Source: Podospora comata
Lineage: Eukaryota > Ascomycota > Sordariomycetes > Sordariales > Podosporaceae
Assembly (NCBI GenBank): GCA_017354895.1
Contig: CP071498.1
Location: forward strand, 1,364,001 to 1,428,000
Length of the DNA: 64,000 nucleotides
Direction: 5' to 3'
Shown here: positions 31,532 through 42,904 of the stretch, piece by piece
Layout: every line of letters starts with the position of its first letter
How positions within the stretch are numbered: the stretch's first letter is position 1
Program-made: the position numbers and the translations under genes
Notes under the pieces: generated by a model
The model's input: only the letters and a program-made list of their open reading frames with translations
Database searches by the model: none
Told to the model about the DNA's origin: nothing

Positions 31532-33669
31532 ATGGCTGAACTCGATACGCTGGACATTATTGTCCTAGCCGCCATCCTCTTGGGGACGGTGGCATACTTC
31601 ACCAAGGGCAAGCTTTGGGGCGTCGCCAAGGACCCCTATGCCAGCTCTCTCGCGGCCGCCAGTGGCGCCAAGGCTGGAAAGACAAGAAACATTCTCGAGA
31701 AGATGGAGGAGTCTGGCAAGAACTGCATTATTTTCTATGGATCGCAAACTGGCACCGCTGAGGACTACGCCTCGAGACTTGCAAAGGAGGGCAAGAGCCG
31801 TTATGGCCTCGAGACCATGGTTGCCGACTTGGAGGACTACGACTACGACAATCTCGATGCCATCCCTGAGGACAAGGTCGTCATGTTTGTGCTTGCCACC
31901 TACGGTGAGGGCGAGCCCACCGACAACGCTGTTGACTTTTACGAGTTCATCAACGGAGACTCCCCGCAATTCACTTTGGACAACGAACCCGCTCTTGGCA
32001 ACCTGAACTACGTCGCTTTCGGTCTTGGCAACAACACTTATGAGCACTACAACATCATGGTTCGCAACGTGGACAAGGCCCTTCAGAAGCTGGGTGCCCA
32101 CCGCATTGGTCAGGCTGGCGAGGGTGACGATGGCGCTGGCACCATGGAAGAGGATTTCTTGGCTTGGAAGGACCCCATGTGGAAGGCTCTCGCTGAGAAG
32201 ATGGGTCTTGAGGAGCGCGAGGCTGTCTATGAGCCCGTATTTGGTATCGTTGAACGTGACACTCTTACTGCCGAGTCCCCTGAGGTCTACCTTGGTGAGC
32301 CCAACAAGACCCACCTCGATGGTACCCCCAAGGGCCCCTTCAACGCGCACAACCCCTACATCGCCCCTATCGCCGAATCCTACGAGTTGTTCAATGTCAA
32401 GGACCGCAACTGCCTTCACATGGAAGTCGACATCAGCGCCTCTAATCTCAGCTACCAGACTGGTGACCATCTCGCTGTTTGGCCCACCAACCCTGGCGAG
32501 GAGGTCGACCGGTTCCTCAATGTCTTGGGTCTCACTGAAAAGCGCAAGGATGTTATCTCTGTCAAGGCCCTGGAACCCACCGCCAAGGTCCCCTTCCCGA
32601 CCCCTACCACCTTCGATGCCATTGTTCGCTACCACATGGAAATCTGCGCTCCTGTCTCTCGTCAATTTCTCGCTACTCTTGCCCCCTTCGCTCCCGACGA
32701 GGCTTCCAAGGCTGAGATGACCAAGCTCGGTGGTGACAAGGACTACTTCCACGACAAGATCAACGTTCATCATCTCAACATCGGCCGCGTTCTGGAAATT
32801 GTTGGCAAGGGTCAGAAGTGGTCCAACGTCCCCTTCTCCGCTTTCATTGAGGGCATCACCAAGCTGCAACCCCGTTACTACTCCATCTCGTCATCTTCCC
32901 TTGAGCAACCCAAGAAGATTTCCATCACCTGCGTCGTCGAGGAGCAGAAGCTCCCCGGTCGTGAAGATCCTTTCCGCGGTGTCTCTACCAACTACCTCTT
33001 GGCTCTCAAGCAGAAGCAGAACGGCGACCCCAATCCCAGCCCCTATGGTTTGACTTACGAGATCACTGGTCCCCGCAACAAGTACGATGGTATCCACGTC
33101 CCCGTCCACGTCCGCCATTCCAACTTCAAGCTGCCCTCGGATCCCCTCAAGCCTGTCATTATGGTTGGCCCTGGTACCGGTGTTGCTCCTTTCAGAGGTT
33201 TCGTCCGTGAGCGCAGAAAGATGGTTGAGAACGGTCAGACCGTTGGTAAGACCATCTTGTTCTTTGGCTGCCGCAAGTCCACTGAGGACTTCTTGTACTC
33301 CAAGGAGTGGGAGGAGGCCAAGCAGGTCATGGGAGACAGCTTCGAGATTGTTACTGCCTTCTCTCGCGAGAGTAACAAGAAGGTCTATGTCCAGCACCGG
33401 CTGAAGGAAAGGTCCAAGGAGATCAACGAGCTCCTTGAGAAGAAGGCTTACTTCTATGTTTGCGGTGACGCCGCCAACATGGCCCGTGAGGTACACAATG
33501 TGCTGGGCCAGATCATTTCTGAGGAGAGGGGTGTCCCAGAGGCCAAGGCTGAGGATATCGTGAAGAACATGAGGGCTTCCAACCAGTACCAGGTATGTTT
33601 TAATCCCCTATATCCCGTTTACCAAGAGCAATCACTGACAACACGTTACAGGAGGACGTCTGGTCATGA
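31532..33669 (+). CDS. cpr: NADPH-cytochrome P450 reductase
   Basis: Exon 1 (31532-33592) and an 18-nt exon 2 (33652-33669) give 692 residues. It passes electrons from NADPH through FAD and FMN to microsomal P450s (ergosterol synthesis, detoxification) at the ER. A membrane anchor spans residues ~7-24. The FMN domain carries YGSQTGTAEDYA at residues ~69-80 and ATYGEGEPTDNA. The FAD domain has RYYSISSSS at about 448. The NADPH domain has GPGTGVAPFRG at about 545 and CGDAANMAREV at about 643. The last exon encodes only EDVWS, which includes the conserved C-terminal Trp that stacks on the flavin, so correct splicing is needed for proper cofactor use. The codon bias is very strong toward C-ending codons, fitting high expression. 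Confidence 0.95.
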
Positions 33670-36600
33670 GCACAAATCAAATACGGGAGGTGACGGGTGG
33701 TGTGTTTTGTTTTGATCTCATTGATTTAGGGGGTCTATTTTTTTTTTGACTGGCTGGCTGGGGCTGGAATGGGCTGGGAAAGAAAGGGTGGCAAACACAA
33801 TTTAGCAGGGCGCTAAAAGGCTGGTTGTCAAATTTGTATAGCGATTTCCATTGCAAACTTTCTTCATCACACGCACACACACACCACATTGACACACACA
33901 CACATTACATGCATGGAATATAGAATGGACCGGGTGGGCGGAGAGCACACTATGATATATCAGGCTCCAAAGGACAAATTCATTTTGGGGAGTGTGGAGG
34001 TTGGGTTGGGTTGGGTGTTTTTTTCTTTTTGGGAAGAAGGAAGGTTTTTATCATCTGTCCATATCTATATATTTTGCCAAAGCACCTTTGTTACGTGGTT
34101 GGGTTTGTGGCGTGGTGGTGGTAGATTACTCCCTAATTGTTATTTTTTTTTTCTCCGAAGAGGTATCGTTGGGATCTTGGTTTAAGCACACCATCATCAA
34201 GTACAACCACACTCTCCCAATGCATCAATCACACAACTACTTGACCTTCACAACCCACCAAATCCTCAGACACTCGTTATAATCATTCTCTAAAGACACA
34301 CATGAAAGTGTAACTCGAATACTGACACTGATTATTCAGCATGTTGCCGCAATCCCGTATCAATGATGGGCTGCAAGTGATTTCACGGAGTCGTAATGAA
34401 GGTATGTATGCTCAATTAAACTGTTCTCATTTATGGTTCCCGTCTCTACAGTGTGATGTGGATGGGTGGTGTTGTGAATGATAAAACCCTAACCCCCCTC
34501 CCCCTACCAGATGAGATTCCCTGATCTCATCATTGGAAATGGGGGCATCCCTGATTGTTATCCCTTTGTATATTTCCCATTGCTTGTTGGGCATGTGAGG
34601 GTTTCGGAGAAGAGCAAGTTTGAGTAGTAACGAGTAATGATGGCGTCGGGGGTGAACTTGATCGTGTTGTCTGGTCGGTGGCGTGGTTGTGTACTGAGTG
34701 TATGATGAAAGGTCCCGACGATGGGGCTTGGTCTTCGCTCTTTCTCATGGCTACACAACATTTGGGTGAGTTTAATGACTGGCTGCAATGACGATCTACA
34801 GACCAGATTGGCCAGGGAATCTGTCCGGCAGGAGACGTGCAGGTTTAAAGTGTATGGTTGCTTCATGTCTCGGAGCTCTGGCTTTCCTTTGCTTCCTTGG
34901 CATCTTTCCGTCTTTTGTAGGTGTGTCTTCGGTCAGCTTGGTGCAAACAGCCACAAATATCCCGTTCTGAGCTGAGAAATGGAGAGATGTTTTTTTGTTG
35001 TTTTTATTTTCGTTCGTGGGCTAAATAGCGTCTCTAGTATTTGGGTTATTTGTTGAACTAGGTGCCCCTTTTAGCCCCCTTTTTCTACTCGCTGATGCCA
35101 AGCCGCTGGCACTTGCACATAAAAGTCGAACTTCATTTCATCCCGATGCCGACTGGACCCAGAAATCGAAGCAGCAAATGGGATTTTCCAAGGAGTTGAC
35201 ACCAAAAAAAGAAAATTCAACGCACAGTATGAGAAAGGTAGGGAGAAAAAGCAAGATACAAGCGGTCGGGCGGTGCCTTGTCTCGGGACGGTCACGGTCT
35301 TGCTGCCTGTCTATGCAAGAAAACAAAACACGCATGTCAACAAAAAGAAGCAAACGAAGGATGGAATCCACGGGGCATTGCAGCGCACAACACATACATG
35401 CTGCAAGCAAGATGCAAAGGAAAAGTAAGGAGGCCCATATCCCACCACCTGTTTGGAAGGTTTTGACGATGGGGGTGGGTGGTGGACATCCAGTGGTGGT
35501 TAGGTAAGTCATGGTGTGGGAGCACCGGTGGAAAGCCACCGGGGAATTTCACTGCCCGGGGTTCGACCCCAGAGACATATTTCTCGCAAGTGACTGAAAC
35601 ATTGATGAACCTGCCTTACGCAACGGCCAATCGTCTTTTCTTTTTTCTTGTAACCTTGGGATGAGGGGGTTGAGGCGTGGGTGTGCATGCAGCAGCCGTC
35701 TGTCTATTCCGAATTCCAACCTCTCAGACCAAAATGCATATTGCATACAGCGAGCCATCACGTTTTCGGGCAAAATGGACAGAGTGGGAAGAAAGTCAAA
35801 CCATCGCGCCACGCGAGTTCAACAGGCACACACATGCATATAACAGTGGAGAGAGAGAGGCGTGTTTCCAGAACGGTCAACGGCGATCTTGCTGGAGGGC
35901 TTGGATTTCGGGATAGAGTTATCTACACGCCCCCACCCCCCTCTCTCAGACCCTGCTCATTCCCGTCCGCATATACACTCACATGCTAGATGTATGCCCG
36001 CCATGGATCTCCTCTACTACCTGTGGCTGCCCACCCGGCAGGCTGCTTGTAGGTCGTGGTCCGCAGACTATGTGGCCTGTCATCGGAGCTCTGTTCCGTA
36101 TGGTTGAAAGAGGGTGGTGGCGAAAACGTTCTTATACCCCGACATTTGCTGCATCTCAGTCTTGGATCTGATGGTTGAAGTCCTCCTTTCTTTCTTCGTA
36201 GAGGACGAAAAGACCACACACACCAACTTCACATGACGAACCCCATCTATTGCTAGTTGAAGTCTCTTCCCTTCGGATTGTTGCCCTCCAGTATCCTTAT
36301 CCAGTTCTTCATCTTCAGCCAATATCCTACGGACTGTCTGTTGCACACATCTTCTTTCGACGGCATATCTTAGCCAGTCACAAGGTTGAGGCATAACTAT
36401 CAGCGGCATCAGTATTCGAGAAGAAATTGGTACGTCATTATGTCAGCTTCTTACTGAGAGATCTTGGAAAGGGAGCGCTGATGACAGGAACAGCGAGAGA
36501 TATCGGCACCGATCGAAAAGAAGCTCCAAAGTTTGGAAGGGCTGCCTTGTCTGGGTACTTGACCGTGCTCGGCAAGCCACAGCCCTACCAGTCCCGTTGT

Positions 36601-37817
36601 CGCCGTTCGGGGCCGTTTTATTCTACCGGGCAACTCATATTGTGGACGAGATAGATTCAAGCTGGAAGCCATACCCACAACGATCACAGCAATTGGCAAG
36701 CGGCTTGTTGCAACACCAACTTCCAGGTTGTTGACTTCTCGATTAAGGGCGCGGACGTGTGGAGCCACGTTTGGACGAGAGTTCGAGATAAGCAGGAGCA
36801 AGATTCGACACACTACACGTTCGACATCCCACATTCTTGCAAGTAAAGAGCCTGATAGAAGGGTTTGCGTCATCACATGCTCCCGCAGGTTCTTTCCTAA
36901 AGGTGCTCCTTCCCTGTCCAAACAGAACAGCCCACCCAGTCACCTGGAGACGGGATCGCTCCCAGCTGGAAGTGAAGTGCAAGAGTAACATCCACCTGCC
37001 CCGCCAGCCTCGTCCGTAGCCATCCTGCGCCTTGAGCCTTGCTCTTTCCTCTTCAGAGTTTTCATCTCGACCGCCAACTTGGAAATCAGCATCTCTTTCG
37101 ATTCCGACGGCACTCTCATCTCCTCCCCCATCCCCCGCTCCCTCGGCACCGATACAGCATCGCTAGGCAGTAGCCATCACATTATCTTGCATCCGTACCT
37201 CACCTCCACCAGTTACTGCTATCTAGCCCGTAAGTCAATCTTCCATTTTAAGGTATCATTTCTGCCAGGAAAGCGCGAGAAAGGGCTTCCCAGTGGTTGT
37301 CTCCGCGATCCATTCTCCGCCTTACCCACCCTTTTGAGCTCGTCTGCGACCACCTGCCTGCCCTCAACGACCCGTGCCTTCCTCCAGGCCTCTGCCTGCT
37401 GTGTTTCAACAGCAGGAGTAGCATGTGGTCAGCCACAACATTCACTTCTTGCGGGTCTCTCCTCGGTTCCCTCCTCGGTTCCACTCCCCAGGGCGGTGGC
37501 GGTCACTTACTTCACTTTACTTCACCCTGGTCGGTGTCATCCCATCTTCCTCTCTTTTTAAAACATTCACCATCCATTCCCATCTCCTTGTTTTGGTCTC
37601 TTGTGGACTCTGCCTGATCTCTCGTTACAGCATCAACACACCAGTCAGACCCCGAATCTCTTCCATTCATCGCCGATAGCTCGATCTATCCCCTTACTCC
37701 AGCACTCGCTTTGCATTCAACAATTTGGCCTCTAACATTCTCCATCACTGAGTGGCTCGGTTTCTTGTATTCGCAGCATCTGTCGAATCAGCAGTACAAG
37801 ACAAGATCATTTTGGAG
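33670..37817. other. Long gene-free stretch
   Basis: About 4.1 kb with no supportable gene. It contains a (CA)n tract at about 33868-33905, several poly-T runs (34018, 34143, 34989), and from about 36900 an increasingly pyrimidine-rich sequence that looks like the promoter and upstream leader of the RRM gene. A TTCGA-containing word at 35566 resembles a tRNA T-arm but does not fold as a tRNA. Confidence 0.5.
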
Positions 37818-38108
37818 GTGTGTGCGACTTTTCTCTTTCACTTCAGCGACTCTCCCTCATTACAGTTCTTCCTCGCGACAACTTAGCTTTTCTGTCCCAT
37901 CGCATACTGACTCTTGTTTTGTTGCAGTGATCTCTTGATTCTTTCCCTCAGAATTTCAAGGTACGCGACAACGAACTCCTTCGTCCAATCTTCCATTTTC
38001 CTACTTTCTCTCGACCACATCGACCTTGTCCAAGCCCTGGAGGCCATCCTAACATCCTGCCTGGGGAACACATCGCTAACCATGTTTTCAGACTGTATTT
38101 TCGCAACC
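37818..38108 (+). promoter_or_regulatory. Probable spliced 5' leader of the RRM gene
   Basis: Two introns can be read just before the start codon: 37818-37927 (GGAG|GTGTGC to GTTGCAG) and 37961-38091 (CAAG|GTACGC, branch-like GCTAAC, TTTTCAG). Both would be untranslated. An ATG at 38082, in frame with the chosen start, lies inside the second intron and would be removed. A further possible donor is at 37230. A long leader with introns suggests post-transcriptional control, but this is inferred from splice motifs only. Confidence 0.45.
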
Positions 38109-40076
38109 ATGTCTCATTACCGCACCAACAACGGCATGTCCTCCGAGGCTGGCGGCAACCGTCAGGGTACATACTCGGCTTACTTGGGGGCCCAAGTTGG
38201 GCACGGCCAGCAGGGCTTACCTGGCTCTCATGTCCATCACCTTGGTCACAGCTCCGAGGGCATGGACTCCCTCGCGAGCCAGTTCGGTGCGATGAGTCTT
38301 CCACCCAGCAATGGCCACGGAGCCTCCAACATGTCGCAGATCCAGCAGCATGGATACATGACCGCCCAGGAGCAACCTGTCGCTTACCAGGGCTACTCAG
38401 TTCCTGTTCATGTCGGATTAGCCCCCGAGGCTGCCTATGGCTACAGTGTTTCTGGCCAGTATCCTGTTCAGGGGAATTACGCTCCTTTGCCTGTTCCGTA
38501 CCACGCCATGCCCTATACCCCCGGTCGCGTTGCCTCTTATGCCGATCGTAGCAGCAGCGAGGTTCCCGCTTTGGAGAACCGCCGCGGCTCATACTCTACC
38601 ACCGAGTCGACCCCGGCCACTCCTTTCTTTGGTAGCGCTTCGGAGCGTGGTGCTGGCTCCCGTGTTGCTGTCTTTCGTTCAAGCTACACGACCCCTTCTC
38701 CGGAGCAGATTGTGATGCCCGGTACCGCTCCCAAGGCCTCCTCGCAGCCCATTGACGAGGAACTTTTGGAGTTGCTCAAGGTGAATCCAGCAATTCCCGA
38801 GGCTGTCCCGGCGGTTTTTACCCCGCCCACGCACATCAAGTCGATCGAGCAATGTCTCGAGAACCGCATTCACGGCAATCGCAATGTCTACATTCGCGGC
38901 TTGCACCCCACCACAGACGACGATTTGCTGCACCGCTATGCTTCTCGTTTTGGAACCGTTGAGCAGAGCAAGGCCATTATTGACACTGCCACTGGCGCTT
39001 GCAAAGGGTACGCTCCTTATCACCTCAGCTTCCCCTTGGTTGGACTTTTGACTAACATGTTTTCTCAGTTTTGGATTTGCCAAGTTCGCCGATGTCCGCG
39101 ACTCGGAGAAATGCATTCGCGGGTTCTACCATCTTGGGTATGAGGTTGGCTTTGCTCGCGTAAGTTCACTATTGCTCTGCGGCCCTCGGTTCGTCCTAAT
39201 CATGATCACAGGAGAGTTTCAATGCGAGACTGAAGGCCGAGGGCGACGAAGGTTCGACCAATTTGTACCTCTCCAACTTGCCCAAGCGTCTCAACGAGTC
39301 GGAGTTGAACGCCATTTTCACTGGCTATCATGTCGTGTCCAGCAAGATTCTTCGCGATAGCATGGGCAACAGCCGTGGCGTTGGTTTTGCTCGGTAGATT
39401 CTTCCACACTGGCTGGTTGGGCAAGCAAGTTGCTAATTCCGTCTAGGTTCGAGTCTCGCGAGGAGTGCGAGCAGATTATCAAGCAGTACCATGGTGCCTC
39501 CATTGGAGACGAGGGCATGTTGATGCAGGTTCGCTACGCCGACACGCCGGCCCAGAAGGAGCTCAAGCGTATCACCGCCGAGCGTCGCCAATTCCGCACG
39601 AACGAGTACAACATTGGTGCTTATGGTACTGCAGATGTTGGCATTCACCCCAGCATCTACCAGCAGGCCCCTTGGACCCGCCGCGGCGGCGTGGGATCTG
39701 ATATGTGAGTTTCTTTTCCCATACCACTCGGCACGATTGCCTGACTAACCTTCCATGTAGTTCTTACGCTCCTCGCGTTCCTGTCCGCACTAGCATTGGT
39801 ACTGCTAGTACGAACACGACTCCAGTCATGTCTCAGGGCCTTGGTCGCACCAACTTGATGTATGTCCAGCCCCCACGTCTTGTGGTTACTCTGGCTCAAG
39901 ATGACTCACATGCTGTTTGCAGGCACAGCATCCCTTCGGTGACTGCGTCTTCGAATGATGGATCAGCCGACGAGGGCGTGACGGTGGTCGACTCTCCCAC
40001 CGTGAAGAAGGGCAGCACCCAATCGTCGCCCACCATCAAGAAGGATACCGCCACCATCAAGAACGAGAAGGCGTAG
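38109..40076 (+). CDS. RNA-binding protein with two RRM domains (RBMS/MSSP-like)
   Basis: Six exons, 38109-39007, 39069-39159, 39212-39393, 39447-39704, 39761-39859 and 39923-40076, keep frame throughout and give 560 residues. The first ~240 residues are disordered, rich in Gly, Gln, Tyr, Ser and His. RRM1 (about 258-332) has RNP2 NVYIRGL and RNP1 KGFGFAKF, the latter spliced across intron 1. RRM2 (about 346-425) has NLYLSNL and RGVGFARF, split by intron 3. The C-terminus is Ser/Thr/Lys-rich and repeats short SPT-(V/I)-KK words. The tandem RRMs resemble the RBMS/MSSP group, which binds single-stranded RNA or DNA. The low-complexity N-terminus suggests RNP-granule behaviour. The target is unknown. 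The introns flanking RNP motifs are a good check on the model. Confidence 0.88.
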
Positions 40077-40847
40077 AGAGGGATGCAAGTTGATCCCTGG
40101 ACAACGACAACCACCATGTTGAAGTAAATTTCTGGAACGTTGACAACAGCTTTCATATCTCGAGAGATTCTGTTCCAGACAATATCGATTAGGAGTTTAT
40201 TGTCATTTCGGTTGGAGTGCGGCGGCCTTAGGTTTGTTCGGCGAGTGTTTGGGCTGCCCCAGCACACATAATTACCTCTCTGCTATATTTAGTGGACGAA
40301 AACATGTTAGTCATATGGTTTATCAACTCGTTTTCAGAGAGGGTGGAGGACGGCAGCAAGAATTGTTTGTTTTGTTTCTGTGTCAATATTCTCTGGGAGA
40401 TTCGGTGTAGTTTTTGTTAGCTTGGTAATCGACGAATGGAAGAGATCGATTTTAGCATTTTCGCAGGACAGATTGCGGTGATCGTGTCTTTGATTGATTC
40501 CTGTTAGATTGCGACAAGTGTACATGTCCTGTCAGGCGCAATCCAGACAACTTGTGCAAAGAAACGTGAGATGAAACTGCTTTGAGGAATGAAGACAGCG
40601 AATAGAGGACAACAGGACCCAACATGGGAGTTCAGAGTAGAAGTAATGAGATATGCGCAGTGCTATGAGAAGATGATGGAAGTAATACAGACAAGAAAAG
40701 AAGTGGGTAATACATGTCAAGGCCATAGCTATAGACAGAGCTCAGTACCGTCATAGCTTAAAGATGGGAACAAGGTTATGTGTTGGGAGGTTGTAGCAAA
40801 TCAACTTGGGGGTTTTCTCATTTTTTATTTTTGGGGGATTACCCTAT
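40077..40847. other. Convergent intergenic, RRM gene / rio2
   Basis: 771 nt where two genes converge. It holds both 3' UTRs and is A/T-richer than the genes. No other feature is supported. Confidence 0.5.
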
Positions 40848-42230
40848 TTACGTCTTGTTATTTATGCTCAGTTTCTCCATCCCTTGTTCAGCTCCTGATT
40901 CTGACGGAGATTGAAACCCGATGACTATTGATGGTTGTTCTTCCTTCTCTTTCTCATCTGTGTTCGCCTTTTCTCCCTCCTTGTCTTCTTCGTCCTCATC
41001 CTCGTCATCATCTTCCTCGTCATCATCTTCCTCGTCATCTGATGGCTCGAACGCCTCTGGATTCTGCAGCTTCTCCTCCTCGTGCTGGCTGATAGCCGCC
41101 TCGAGGTCCTTGGCCATCTTCTTTGTGATACCCGACGCCTCCAGCGTGGCGTCTAACCTCTCAAATCCGTCTCTTCCAACCGTCTTTTTGACATCCTTGT
41201 AAAAAGGGCCCGGAGTGGTGGGCTTGAAGTGAAATCGGCGCTCGAAAAAGATCTTGATGCAGTTGATGTCGCGGTCAAAGTACATTTCCGCATTCACATG
41301 CTCCATGGAGATCATCTGCGGAAAGTCGATGACGACAGGGACAAGCGTGATTTCTTCGGTTCCCGTTTCCGGGTTGGTGGAGACGTCCTCCCGGATGAGG
41401 ATGTTGAACTCGTTGTAGTCGCCGTGGATGAGGCCGTGCTTAGCCAGGCGGAGGTAGAGTTCTATGAGCGAGGCGTAGAGGGCTGCCGGGTCGGGGACGG
41501 AGGAGATTTGGCGGAGGGGGGGCGCGTCGACGAGGGACATGACGATTGTGTGGCGGGAGTGGGCGATGGGGGTGGGCACGGGGATGCCGGCGGAGTGGAG
41601 GGCGGAGAGGAAGGCGTATTCTTTGCGGGCGGCGAGGGTGGAGAGGTACATCCAGGAGCCGGAGGCGTTCTTTTTGAGGTAGTCTCTATTGGTTTTTACG
41701 GTGCGGAAGGAGATGCGGCCGAGGCGGTGGATTTTGAGGATTTGCTGGGCGCCGGTGTGGTCGGCTACGAGCATGATGTCGGATTCTTTGCCGACGCCTA
41801 CGCGGGTGCCGACGGAGTAGATATGCTTTTTTTGGGAGTGGGTGTGGAGGGCTAGGTAGTCTAGGCCGCCGTAAGTGAGGCGGTAGCCGTCGTATTTGGC
41901 TTCTTTCATCTTAGCGATGAGGGAGGTTTTGGCGAGGGTGGAGATGCATTTGGAGACGAGGGAGGAGCCGCCTTTGAGGCGGGAGAAGCGCTCGATGATG
42001 GGAACGGGGACGAGTTCGTGGTTTTTGGAGCCTTGTTCGACCTGTGGTGGTGGTTAGTTGAGGTGGCTGTGAAGGGATGGGATAATGGGGTTCATAGGGG
42101 GGTGGTCCGTTGAGGCCAGCAAGGTACATGATGCTGGTCTTGGTGGTTTGAAGGAGGGGCAACTTACAGCTGCGAGGACCTTCCAGTCCTCCGCCGTCAG
42201 ATGGCGCATAGCCCGTGTGTCCAACTTCAT
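40848..42230 (-). CDS. rio2: Atypical protein kinase/ATPase RIO2, 40S ribosome maturation
   Basis: Exons 42230-42168 and 42041-40848 (126-nt intron) give 418 residues. The first exon encodes MKLDTRAMRHLTAEDWKVLAA, the start of the winged-helix domain that is typical of RIO2 and absent from RIO1. The RIO kinase fold follows with the P-loop-like VGVGKESDI, catalytic HGDYNEFNIL (Asp near residue 229) and metal-binding IDFPQM (Asp near 256). The tail contains about 30 nearly continuous Asp/Glu residues, then a Lys/Glu stretch and a short hydrophobic SIVIGF segment. RIO2 acts on late pre-40S particles to release trans-acting factors and allow 20S pre-rRNA cleavage. It lies head to head with rpn1. 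Confidence 0.94.
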
Positions 42231-42904
42231 GGTTGCGACTTGACTGATACCACCTTATAAAGGCTGTATTGTGAAGCAGTAGTTTCCCAGGATGAGTTCA
42301 AAGGCCAGGGTGGGATATCGAATGCTCGCCGGATTCCCTTCAGTGATGTCTGTCAGTGCCCCTCCATTGCATTGCACTGTGCCACCAAAAATTCATGGCC
42401 CATCATGAGCGATAAGATCTTTGATAAGATTAGATATGAACCCAGAATAGCCCCGCCTGGGCACGAGGGTTTGACGAGGGAAACGGAATTTGTATTTACC
42501 GGAAGATTCTTGGCGGGCGGTGAGCTGACCTGACCTGTCAAGGATCTGGGAGACAAGGGTCGAGCTTAGCTCAGTGGAGCACTGGCCACTCAGGTTGGAC
42601 CCGCCTTGTGTCCCAGTGCCAGGCGGCCAAGCAGTGTCGCGTAACCAGCAAGCTGCCTGCCCGCCTCAGCATCAACGGGAAGAATTGCTAAGCTTTCTTC
42701 CATCTCCGACTCCAACACCGACATTATTCAACTGTTTACGAACCATTGCCATTCATTACAGATTACTGCCATACTGGGGGATTTGCGACGCCTTATCCAA
42801 CCCGTCAACTACCAGGAAACCTCCCCTCACTTTTGACCCCCGCCACCTTCCGCAGGCCCAACGGAGCTTGACAACATCCCATCCCTTCACACATAACCGC
42901 AACC
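42231..42904. promoter_or_regulatory. Divergent promoter, rio2 / rpn1
   Basis: 674 nt shared by two growth-related housekeeping genes reading away from each other. A C/A/T-rich leader (about 42690-42904) precedes rpn1. A D-arm-like word, TTAGCTCAGTGG (42568-42579), has no matching T-arm and is not a tRNA. No binding sites are assigned. Confidence 0.5.

Noticed and set aside
31565-32869. 434-codon antisense open frame inside the P450 reductase gene
   Set aside because: It is exactly opposite strongly codon-biased coding sequence. C-ending codons avoid stops on the opposite strand, so the frame is a shadow.
35516-35590. tRNA-like sequence with GGGGTTCGACCCC
   Set aside because: The T-loop word is there, but no D-arm, anticodon arm or acceptor pairing can be formed around it.
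42560-42620. D-arm-like TTAGCTCAGTGGAGCAC upstream of rpn1
   Set aside because: No B box or matching acceptor stem follows within tRNA distance.
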